This document shows positions 1-8,274 of a stretch of DNA of 16,083 nt, piece after piece. A model generated the notes under the pieces. The model was not told where the DNA came from. It ran no database searches and was given only the letters and a program-made list of their open reading frames with translations. Source of the DNA: an uncultured Oscillospiraceae bacterium (GTDB lineage: Bacteria > Bacillota > Clostridia > Oscillospirales > Oscillospiraceae). The first letter of the stretch is position 1. Every line of letters begins with the position of its first letter. The translations under genes and the position numbers were made by a program. Location: positions 1-16,083 of the forward strand of contig CAKTQP010000045.1 of assembly GCA_934597165.1 (NCBI GenBank). Reading direction: 5' to 3'.

Positions 1-83
1 TAGAAGGCGTAGAGGTTTTCGTCTTCGTAGACCTTATTGGAGGGGATCTCCCCCTTCACGATGGAACAAAACAGACAATCCAT
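1..83 (-). CDS. HIT-family nucleotide-binding protein, N-terminal fragment
   Basis: Only the first 27 codons lie in the window; the gene continues past the left edge. The translation starts MDCLFCSIVKGEIPSNKVYE and goes on DENLYAF. This is the typical opening of HIT (histidine triad) hydrolases such as HinT, with the Cys3-x-x-Cys6 pair that many members use to bind zinc, followed by the GEIPS-x-KVYED segment. HIT proteins hydrolyse nucleoside phosphoramidates or dinucleoside polyphosphates; the His-triad itself lies outside the window and cannot be checked. The start is supported by an AAGGAGG site 8 bases upstream. The gene lies 86 bases downstream of alaS on the same strand. I find no convincing promoter of its own, so read-through from alaS is likely. 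Confidence 0.85.
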   Translation of the reverse strand, partial: MDCLFCSIVKGEIPSNKVYEDENLYAF

Positions 84-114
84 TCGTTTTCCTCCTTCAT
101 TAGATAGGTTCTAT

Positions 115-150
115 CCCCGTCCCACCGGAGGGGTGAGACGGGGGTTTTTT
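115..150 (+). terminator. Hairpin with T-tract facing the plus strand, in the alaS-HIT gap
   Basis: CCCCGTC (115-121) pairs with GACGGGG (138-144), and CACC with GGTG inside it. On the plus strand the stem is followed by six T (145-150), the form of a Rho-independent terminator. Both flanking genes are on the minus strand, where the same hairpin is preceded by A-runs and has no U-tract after it. It could block antisense transcription into alaS or simply stabilise an RNA end. Function is uncertain. Confidence 0.5.
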
Positions 151-169
151 ACTGGTTTTTTACTGGTTT

Positions 170-171
<2 letters not shown>
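145..171. repeat. Short tandem repeat of an 11-mer at the alaS 3' end
   Basis: TTTTTTACTGG occurs twice in perfect tandem (145-155 and 156-166), followed by a partial third unit TTTTT (167-171) that enters the alaS stop codon. It may come from replication slippage and lies directly beside the hairpin at 115-144. Confidence 0.7.
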
Positions 172-2812
<2,641 letters not shown>

Positions 2813-2896
2813 TTCTTTCTTCCTCCAAACAAAAAATGGTATCCCAAACGGCCATTGCAAGACCGTTCTGTGCCTATGCGCAGCGGCTGGACGGAC

Positions 2897-3136
2897 AAAC
2901 AAAAAGCCCCCGCCCCTGGCATTCAGGGGCGAGGGCAAACTCGCGGTACCACCCTGATTTGTCCCCACCGTAACGACAGTGTGGACATCTCGGTCATCCG
3001 GTAACGGGGATGGGTCGTCCTGGTCCTCCCAGGCCGCTCGGAAATGGCTGCTGCGACCGGCCATCGCGGGGCTTGCACCCTCCCCCGCTCGCTTTGGACG
3101 CCTTTGTCACAGCTCGTTTCGTCTCAGCGATGTAAC
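2897..3136 (-). promoter_or_regulatory. T-box riboswitch leader of alaS (Ala-specific)
   Basis: This fills most of the 347-base gap between alaS and the U32 gene. Read on the minus strand it carries the diagnostic T-box sequence AGGGTGGTACCGCG (2942-2955), with UGGU able to pair with the ACCA end of a tRNA that has discriminator base A, as tRNA-Ala does. A terminator hairpin with a U-tract follows. The upstream part has Stem I features, including an AGCGAGCGGGGG / GGGUGCAAGCCCC distal arm (about 3065-3100). Aligned by memory to the usual specifier-loop context, the specifier codon is GCC at 3046-3048 (Ala), followed by AUUUCCGAGC. Uncharged tRNA-Ala should favour the antiterminator and allow alaS transcription. 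The T-box identity is near certain; the specifier position is inferred. Confidence 0.95.
2901..2936 (-). terminator. T-box regulated intrinsic terminator before alaS
   Basis: On the minus strand GCCCTCGCCCCTG pairs with CAGGGGCGGGGGC around a short loop (2906-2936), followed by TTTTTGTTTG. The 5' arm contains CCCUG, which can instead pair with CAGGG at the T-box sequence to form the antiterminator. Confidence 0.92.
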
Positions 3137-3142
3137 GGGTCT

Positions 3143-3171
3143 ATTGTAGCACGTCCCTGTTACGGAGTCAA
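3143..3171 (-). promoter_or_regulatory. alaS promoter inside the end of the U32 gene
   Basis: TTGACT (3166-3171), a 17-base spacer, and TACAAT (3143-3148) on the minus strand, each one mismatch from the sigma-A consensus. The predicted start near 3136 leads straight into the T-box Stem I. The -35 box forms the last Leu-Thr codons of the U32 gene, and that gene's TAA (3160-3162) lies in the spacer. Confidence 0.88.
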
Positions 3172-4380
3172 CCCCACTTCTCGCCGCAAAATGGAGAGCG
3201 GCGGGACAGCGTGGGGCAGCTGCATTTTGAAGAGCATCTGAGGCTTTTTCGGCTCCTCCAAGGGGCTGCCTTCCTCGTCCGTCATCATGGGTGCGGCAAA
3301 GGCCATGGGCTTGCAGCCGGGGCCCACCAGCTCCACCTGATCGCCTGCCTTGAACTTGTTGCGCAGGGACAGGGTGGCGAGGCCGTCCGGGGTGCAGTCC
3401 TGGACGATGGCAGCTACCTGCCAATCCCGGATATAACGGGAGTCCTCGTAGAACTGGCCGGGGTAGCCGTAGTAGAATCCAGTGGAATAGTGCCGGTGGC
3501 TCACCTTCTCCACCTCCTCCCGCCAGACCGGGTCCAGAGGGATGCCCTGGGCGGCGGCGTCGATTGCGTGGCGGTACGCGCCGGTGACGATGGCGGCGTA
3601 GTAGGCGCTCTTGGCGCGTCCCTCAATCTTCAGAGAGTTCAGGCCAGCGTCCATCAGCTCCGCCACGTGGTCGATCATGCACATATCCCGACTATTCATG
3701 ATATAGGTGCCCTTGTTGTCCTCAAAAACTGGGAAATACTCCCCTGGGCGCTTCTCCTCCATCAAATAATACTGATACCGGCAGGGCTGAGCGCAGGCAC
3801 CTCGGCTGGAATCCCGGCCAGTCATGTAGTTGGACAGCAGACAGCGGCCAGAGTAGGACACGCACATGGCGCCGTGGACAAAGGCTTCGATCTCCAGCTC
3901 CGGTGGGGTCTTCTGGCGAATTTCCCGAATGTCCTCCAAGGGCACTTCTCGCGCCAAGATGACCCGGCTAGCACCCAGGTCGTACCAGGCGTTGGCAGTC
4001 TCGTAGTTACAGATGCTGGCCTGAGTGGAGATGTGCTTCTGCACGTGGGGGGCGTACTTCTGCGCCAGCCGGAAGGCACCCAGGTCGGCCACGATGACGG
4101 CGGTGACGCCGGCATCGTCCAGCACCTCCAGCCAGGCGGGCAGCTCCTTCACCTCGTTGCACCGGGGCATGGTGTTGATGGTCACGTGGGCGTCCACCCC
4201 GTGGGCTTTGCAGTAGCGGACGGCCTCATACAGCTCGTCCTGATCAAAGTTTCCGGCAAAGGCACGCATCCCGAAGGTGGTGCCTGCCAGATACACCGCG
4301 TCCGCCCCGTAGGCCACGGCCATTTTCAGCCGTTCCATATCGCCGGCCGGGGCCAGCAGTTCGATCTTTCGTTTCTCCAT
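3160..4380 (-). CDS. U32 family peptidase-like protein (TrhP/YrrO-YegQ type)
   Basis: The 406-residue product carries the full U32 family signature at residues 165-183 (EAFVHGAMCVSYSGRCLLS), with cysteines 173, 180, 196 and 200, the last pair in ACAQPC. The N terminus IELLAPAGDMERLKMAV...GADAVYL is the typical U32 barrel start. Family members of this length include B. subtilis YrrN/YrrO and E. coli YegQ, which are reported to take part in 5-hydroxyuridine formation in tRNA (TrhP); older annotations call them collagenase-like proteases. The tRNA role fits this length and the alaS/mltG context but is inferred. The gene starts 21 bases after mltG and is probably co-transcribed with it; the ribosome binding site is weak (GAGAG). 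Its last codons carry the alaS promoter, and no terminator follows, so read-through would enter the T-box. Confidence 0.9.
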   Translation of the reverse strand: MEKRKIELLAPAGDMERLKMAVAYGADAVYLAGTTFGMRAFAGNFDQDELYEAVRYCKAHGVDAHVTINTMPRCNEVKELPAWLEVLDDAGVTAVIVADLGAFRLAQKYAPHVQKHISTQASICNYETANAWYDLGASRVILAREVPLEDIREIRQKTPPELEIEAFVHGAMCVSYSGRCLLSNYMTGRDSSRGACAQPCRYQYYLMEEKRPGEYFPVFEDNKGTYIMNSRDMCMIDHVAELMDAGLNSLKIEGRAKSAYYAAIVTGAYRHAIDAAAQGIPLDPVWREEVEKVSHRHYSTGFYYGYPGQFYEDSRYIRDWQVAAIVQDCTPDGLATLSLRNKFKAGDQVELVGPGCKPMAFAAPMMTDEEGSPLEEPKKPQMLFKMQLPHAVPPLSILRREVGLTP

Positions 4381-4401
4381 AATTTTAACTCTCGTCTCTC
4401 T

Positions 4402-5799
4402 TTAATCCTGCTGCTCCGCCTTGAAGGCCAGGAAGGAGGCTTCCGTGTCAAAGAAGTGGGTGGTGCCGTCCTTCCCCAGCATGAAGTAATAGTAATTGGT
4501 CTTGTTGGGCTCCAACGCCGCCTGGATGGCGGTCAGGCCGGGGTTGCAGATGGGGCCGATGGGCAGGCCGGGGTTCTTGTAGGTGTTATAGGGGCTGTCG
4601 ATTTCCAGATCCTTGTCCGTCAGCTTCTCCTTGCGCTCCTTCAGCAGGTACTGAATGGTGGAGTCCACCTGCAAATAGCCCTTGGGGGTTGCCCAAGTGT
4701 TTTTCAGACGGTTCTGGATGACCGAGGCGATGTTGCGCTGGTCGCTGCCGTCGGTCTCCTTTTCGATGATGGAGGCCATGATGATGATGTCGTTCTTGCT
4801 GTAGCCCAGCAGCTGCATCTCTGCTTCCATCTTGCTGTCGAACCGGTCGTTGAAGTTTTTCAGCATGGTGTTGATGACGTGCTTGGCGTCCGCGCCCTTG
4901 TAGAACTCATAGGTGTCCGGGAACAGGTAGCCTTCCAAGCGCTTTTCCTGCTTGGTCTTCACGTCCTTGAGGAAATCAAAGTCAAACGTCTCCTCCTGGG
5001 CGACCTTCAGCAGGTCGTTATAGCTGCACACGCCCTTGTTCTCCATGAGCTTGAAGATTTCTTCCACCGTGTAGCCCTCCGGGATGGTGACGGTGACCGT
5101 CTCGCGGTAGGCGGAGGTGGAACTGATGTTGTTGAGCAGGGCGCTGTAGTCCATGACCGTGCTCAGCTCGTAGGAACCGGCGGTGATCTTCTCCGCCTTG
5201 TGGGTGAAGCTGGCAAAGAGCTGGAACAGGTAGCCGTATTTCACCAGCCCCTTTTCCTTCAGCTCTGCCGTCACGTCCCCCAAGGACTCCCCTTCCGTGA
5301 TGGTCACGGAGGCGGTGAGCGGTTCCTTGTTCAGCGCCAGCACGTCCCCCGCCCAGCGCCAGCCGATGGTGGCCAGGAGGAAGGAGATGAGCAGGATGCC
5401 GCCCACGTAGATGACGCCCTCGGCGATGTTGGTGGGCAGGCTGCGGCGCTGCTTTTTTCGCGTTTTGCCGGTGGGGGCAGCGTCGTCTGTTTCTGTGGGA
5501 GGCAGCTGTTGGGAGGGTTCAGCGGCGGGGGGCATGGGGGGCGGCGCTTCTCTGACCGGCTGATCCTTCCACTCCTCCCACTCGTTGGGGGCGATGTGGT
5601 TCAGGATCTCGTCGACCATGGCGTCCAGGTCGCTGTCCTCGTCCAGGTCGCCTCTGGGCTCCTCGTCGCCCAGGTTGTCCAGCCAGCTCAGATCCACCTC
5701 GTCGGCGGGAGCGCTCTGCTCCGTCAGCTCGTCCAGGTCGATCTGCTCCTCCTTGTGCAGCGCTTCGTTCTCTTCCCTGTTGTGCTTTTCGTCAGCCAT
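4402..5799 (-). CDS. mltG: Endolytic murein transglycosylase MltG
   Basis: MltG (YceG/YrrL family) cuts nascent glycan strands at the membrane and so ends their polymerisation. With the chosen ATG the product has 465 residues: an acidic, proline-rich cytoplasmic head (about 1-115), a basic patch (KTRKKQRR), one membrane span (about 125-147), a LysM-like region (about 160-225), and the catalytic domain. The likely catalytic Glu is Glu346 in ASIIEKE, with LQVDSTIQYLL at 376-386 and PGLPIGPICNPG at 410-421 as expected. An ATG at 5814 adds five residues, but its GGAG is only 3 bases away; the ATG at 5799 has GAGGAG with 7-base spacing and is preferred. It follows the DJ-1 gene and precedes the U32 gene by 21 bases. 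In B. subtilis mltG also sits near alaS and U32 genes. Confidence 0.95.
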   Translation of the reverse strand: MADEKHNREENEALHKEEQIDLDELTEQSAPADEVDLSWLDNLGDEEPRGDLDEDSDLDAMVDEILNHIAPNEWEEWKDQPVREAPPPMPPAAEPSQQLPPTETDDAAPTGKTRKKQRRSLPTNIAEGVIYVGGILLISFLLATIGWRWAGDVLALNKEPLTASVTITEGESLGDVTAELKEKGLVKYGYLFQLFASFTHKAEKITAGSYELSTVMDYSALLNNISSTSAYRETVTVTIPEGYTVEEIFKLMENKGVCSYNDLLKVAQEETFDFDFLKDVKTKQEKRLEGYLFPDTYEFYKGADAKHVINTMLKNFNDRFDSKMEAEMQLLGYSKNDIIIMASIIEKETDGSDQRNIASVIQNRLKNTWATPKGYLQVDSTIQYLLKERKEKLTDKDLEIDSPYNTYKNPGLPIGPICNPGLTAIQAALEPNKTNYYYFMLGKDGTTHFFDTEASFLAFKAEQQD

Positions 5800-5834
5800 G
5801 TCGTTTCTCCTCATGTGCTCCTATCGCTATGGTG

Positions 5835-5859
5835 AAAACGCCGCCTGGTACAGACGGCG
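5835..5859 (-). terminator. Possible weak terminator after the DJ-1 gene
   Basis: On the minus strand CGCCGTC (5853-5859) pairs with GGCGGCG (5839-5845), including one G-U pair, around a 7-base loop. Only four T follow. It lies just downstream of the DJ-1 stop codon and 36 bases before mltG. No clear mltG promoter is seen after it, so it probably attenuates rather than ends transcription. Confidence 0.45.
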
Positions 5860-5867
5860 CTCCGGGG

Positions 5868-6422
5868 TTACTGATAGTGGATCTCCTCTTTGACCTGCTC
5901 CATGACAGCCTGGCCCTTGAGCACCTCCACCAGCTTCAGCGCAAAGTCAAAGGCCGCGCCAGGCCCCTGGCCGGTGATGAAGTTGCCGTCCACGACCACC
6001 TTGCTGCCCACCTGGACGTCAGCGGCGCCCATGGAGCCTTCCATACCGGGGTAACAGACTGCCTTCCGGCCGTCCAGCAGACCCATGCCCGCCAGGATGA
6101 CCGGTGCAGCGCAGATAGCGGCCACCTTGCAGCCCTTGTCCACCGCGCCGGCAATGACCCGTTTGGCCTGGGCGGAGCAGGTCAGTTCGATGGTGTTGTC
6201 CATGCCGCCGGCCAGGACGAGCATTTCCAGGTCGGACAAAAAGGCTTCCTCGCCCACCTCGGGCAGCACCCGATCCATCTTCACGTGGATGCCGTTGGCG
6301 GAGATCACTTCCCCGCTGTGCAGACCGGTCAGGCAGGCTTCCACCCCTGCCCGGTGGAGCAGATCCAGGGTGACCAGGGCTTCCGCCACTTCAAATCCGT
6401 TTGCCAATAAAATCGTTACCAT
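5868..6422 (-). CDS. DJ-1/PfpI family protein
   Basis: A 184-residue single-domain protein of the DJ-1/YajL/ThiJ type. The strand-helix start VTILLANGFEVAEALVTLDLL has Glu14 where DJ-1 has its conserved acidic residue, and the nucleophile elbow AAICAAP places the reactive cysteine at Cys104. AGGMDN at 71-76 is also typical. Members of this clade have been assigned glyoxalase, deglycase, chaperone or redox-sensing roles; the sequence does not decide between them. The start has AGGAG 9 bases upstream. It lies 21 bases after the tmk-like gene on the same strand, so the two are probably one transcript from the promoter at 7173-7201. No signal peptide; cytoplasmic. Confidence 0.9.
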   Translation of the reverse strand: MVTILLANGFEVAEALVTLDLLHRAGVEACLTGLHSGEVISANGIHVKMDRVLPEVGEEAFLSDLEMLVLAGGMDNTIELTCSAQAKRVIAGAVDKGCKVAAICAAPVILAGMGLLDGRKAVCYPGMEGSMGAADVQVGSKVVVDGNFITGQGPGAAFDFALKLVEVLKGQAVMEQVKEEIHYQ

Positions 6423-6443
6423 AATCGTAAACTCCTTATGATT

Positions 6444-7127
6444 TTACACAGGTTCTGCCTGTGTCAGACAGTCCTTCACTGCGTTCCAAATATCCTCATG
6501 GATGGCCTCCACCGTCCGCAGCTGCCCGTTTTCGGTACAGGGGATGCGCTGCCAGCCCAACACGTCCGCCGCGTGGGAGGCGGTCTCCCGGCAGGCGGCC
6601 AGATAGGCGTTGTCCCGCTCGTGGATGTCCGCTTGGGTGTGGGTGGCGGCTTCTCTATGGCGCAGGAGGGAGACGGACGCGCCGGTGGGCATATCCAGGT
6701 AGAGCACCAGGTCGGGCTTGGGCAGACCCAGCTTGCCGAACTCGAACTCGTAGAGCCACCGGAAGAAGGTGTCCCGTTCCTCCGGGGACAGCTTGGACGC
6801 CTGGTGGACGGCGTTGGAGGTGGTGTACCGGTCGCAGAGCACCAGTCCGCCCTGCTCGTACCAGTCCCCCCAATCCTGCCGGTAGGAGGCGTAGCGGTCT
6901 ACGGCGAAGAAGGAGGAGGCGGCGTAGGGGTTCACGTCCCCCGGTTTGGTGCCGAAAGCGCCGTTTAAGTACAGGCGGAGGAGGGCGGAGGATTCCTCCT
7001 GGTAGCGGGGGAAGACCACATTGCGGAAGGCCACCTGTTCCCGCTCCAACCGCTGGCGCAGCTGCTGGAACTGGGTGGATTTTCCGGAACCGTCGGTTCC
7101 CTCGATGACGATGAGCGTACCCTTCAT
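6444..7127 (-). CDS. tmk: Thymidylate (dTMP) kinase-like protein
   Basis: A 227-residue P-loop kinase. It shows the Walker A motif GTDGSGKST (residues 10-18), a DRY motif at 99-101 (LCDRYTTSNAVHQASKL) that fits the thymidylate kinase family, and a LYLDMPTGASVSLLRHRE segment ahead of a lid-like region. It would phosphorylate dTMP to dTDP. The usual bacterial TREPGG motif after the first helix is not seen; FPRYQEESSALL stands in its place, closer to the FP-x-R/Y form of eukaryotic enzymes, so a related deoxynucleotide kinase role is possible. The frame is open for 37 more codons upstream, but these cross the promoter. The ATG at 7127 directly precedes the conserved MKGTLIVIEG start, though its AGGA is 11 bases away. 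The DJ-1 gene follows. Confidence 0.87.
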   Translation of the reverse strand: MKGTLIVIEGTDGSGKSTQFQQLRQRLEREQVAFRNVVFPRYQEESSALLRLYLNGAFGTKPGDVNPYAASSFFAVDRYASYRQDWGDWYEQGGLVLCDRYTTSNAVHQASKLSPEERDTFFRWLYEFEFGKLGLPKPDLVLYLDMPTGASVSLLRHREAATHTQADIHERDNAYLAACRETASHAADVLGWQRIPCTENGQLRTVEAIHEDIWNAVKDCLTQAEPV

Positions 7128-7172
7128 GGCTGCCACGTTCCTTTCCCGTCTCAGACGGTCATAATTTTGTAC

Positions 7173-7201
7173 ATTATACCATAGCTGTTCCGGGATGTCT
7201 A
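7173..7201 (-). promoter_or_regulatory. Promoter for the tmk / DJ-1 transcript
   Basis: TAGACA (7196-7201), a 17-base spacer, and a perfect TATAAT (7173-7178) with TATGG directly upstream, an extended -10 of the TRTGn kind. The spacing to the tmk ATG gives a leader of about 40 bases. Confidence 0.88.
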
Positions 7202-7228
7202 GAAACCGTCCTGTTTTATGGCGGTTTC
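7202..7228. promoter_or_regulatory. Inverted repeat between divergent promoters (operator candidate)
   Basis: GAAACCG (7202-7208) and CGGTTTC (7222-7228) form a perfect 7-base inverted repeat separated by 13 bases, with arm centres 20 bases apart, about two helical turns. It begins at the tmk -35 box and ends 11 bases before the ABC -35 box. This is a plausible site for a dimeric regulator; no regulator gene is nearby. Confidence 0.4.
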
Positions 7229-7239
7229 CCCAGTTCATA

Positions 7240-7268
7240 TTGCTTTTTCGGCCATGCTATGGTATAGT
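7240..7268 (+). promoter_or_regulatory. Promoter for the ABC ATPase gene
   Basis: TTGCTT (7240-7245), a 17-base spacer, and TATAGT (7263-7268), with TATGG directly upstream (extended -10). The predicted start near 7275 leaves a leader of about 45 bases to the ATG at 7320. Confidence 0.82.
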
Positions 7269-7319
7269 ATGGTTGTTTTTTAACCTTCCATTTTGGGACA
7301 TGAAAAGAGCAATTACGTT

Positions 7320-8099
7320 ATGAATGTACTGAAACATAAAACCGAATCCCCCTCCGCCACCGGCAAGCCCCCTGCCATCACCGCCACCGACGTCCACCTG
7401 AGCTACCGCAGCATCGTGCCGGTGGCTCGTCGGAAGGAGCAGGAGGACGGCAAGAAGAGCAAGCGGGTAGAGCACTTTGAAGCCCTCCACGGGGTCTCCT
7501 TCACCATCGACCAGGGGGAGATCGTGGGTCTGGTGGGCCGCAACGGCTCCGGCAAGTCCACCCTGCTGCGAGTGCTGGCGGGCATCTTCGAGCCGGATCG
7601 AGGCATCGTAGACCTCCACGGGCACACGGTCTCGTTGCTGGCGTTAGGCGTCGGCTTCCAGACCCAGCTGTCTGGGCGGGAGAACATCTATCTGTCCGGC
7701 CTGCTGCTGGGGTTCAGCAAGCAGGAGATCGACGCGCAGATTCAGGAGATCATCGACTTCTCCGAGCTGGGCAAGTTCATCGAAAAGCCCGTCCGCACCT
7801 ACTCCAGCGGGATGCAGTCCAAGCTGGGCTTTGCCATCACGGCCATTTTGAAGACGGACATCATTTTGGTGGACGAGGTGCTCAGCGTGGGCGACGCGCA
7901 TTTTAAGAAGAAGAGCTTTGCCAAGATGCAGGAGCTGATCTCAGAAAAGGCGCGCACGGTGGTCATCGTCTCCCACAACTCCTCCACCATCCGCAGCACC
8001 TGCGAGCGGGTCATCTGGCTTCATGATGGGGACATCAAGATGATGGGTGAGACGGGTTTAGTGATGGATTTGTACGACGACTTCATGACACAGTATTAA
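7320..8099 (+). CDS. TagH/RfbE (Wzt-like) polysaccharide-export ABC ATPase
   Basis: A 259-residue ABC ATP-binding subunit. Walker A is GRNGSGKST (73-81), the signature motif is YSSGM (161-165), Walker B is IILVDE (181-186), and the H-loop histidine is His219. The stretch SLLALGVGFQTQLSGRENIYLSG (104-126) and the long insert before EALHGVSF are typical of subunits that power teichoic acid, O-antigen or capsule export. There is no C-terminal carbohydrate-binding extension, so it resembles the core of TagH. No membrane permease is beside it, which is unusual. The frame is open to a TTG at 7293, but the ATG at 7320 is a better start; its ribosome binding site is weak (AAAAGAG, about 12 bases away). 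It has its own promoter and a strong terminator, so it is probably monocistronic. Confidence 0.9.
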   Translation: MNVLKHKTESPSATGKPPAITATDVHLSYRSIVPVARRKEQEDGKKSKRVEHFEALHGVSFTIDQGEIVGLVGRNGSGKSTLLRVLAGIFEPDRGIVDLHGHTVSLLALGVGFQTQLSGRENIYLSGLLLGFSKQEIDAQIQEIIDFSELGKFIEKPVRTYSSGMQSKLGFAITAILKTDIILVDEVLSVGDAHFKKKSFAKMQELISEKARTVVIVSHNSSTIRSTCERVIWLHDGDIKMMGETGLVMDLYDDFMTQY

Positions 8100-8117
8100 A
8101 CTTCGACTTTTTGCAAG

Positions 8118-8149
8118 CGGCAGACAGGGTGTCCTGTCTGTCGTTTTTT
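8118..8149 (+). terminator. Intrinsic terminator after the ABC ATPase gene
   Basis: CGGCAGACAGG (8118-8128) and CCTGTCTGTCG (8133-8143) form an 11-pair stem with one G-U pair and a GTGT loop, followed by six T (8144-8149). It lies 19 bases after the stop codon. Confidence 0.93.
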
Positions 8150-8170
8150 GACGTTTTCACCCTTCTTTCA

Positions 8171-8199
8171 TTGCAATGCGCACCGTTTCGTGATACCAT
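8171..8199 (+). promoter_or_regulatory. Candidate promoter for the FHA-SEDS / PBP operon
   Basis: TTGCAA (8171-8176), a 17-base spacer, and TACCAT (8194-8199), preceded by TGA, giving an extended -10 (TGn). Each hexamer matches the consensus at four of six positions. It lies between the upstream terminator and the GTG start, with a leader of about 70 bases. Confidence 0.55.
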
Positions 8200-8274
8200 G
8201 GGCACAGATTTCCCACAAACCACACATACTATCTTTAGATTCATGAGACCATAATCAGGAGGTGCATCTGAATC

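Noticed and set aside
2813..3064. 84-residue N-terminal extension of AlaRS
   Set aside because: These codons translate the T-box leader. The conserved N terminus and ribosome binding site are at 2812.
3211..5835. 874-codon open frame on the plus strand opposite the U32 gene and mltG
   Set aside because: It has no recognisable domain, runs antisense through two well-supported genes, and is rich in His/Val/Gly/Leu as expected for the complement of GC-rich codons.
7293..7319. TTG start giving the ABC ATPase nine extra residues
   Set aside because: No ribosome binding site precedes the TTG, and the ATG at 7320 is the more ordinary start, though its own site is weak.
8150..8274. A small gene between the ABC terminator and the FHA-SEDS start
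   Set aside because: No open frame with a ribosome binding site. The stretch is explained by a promoter and leader.
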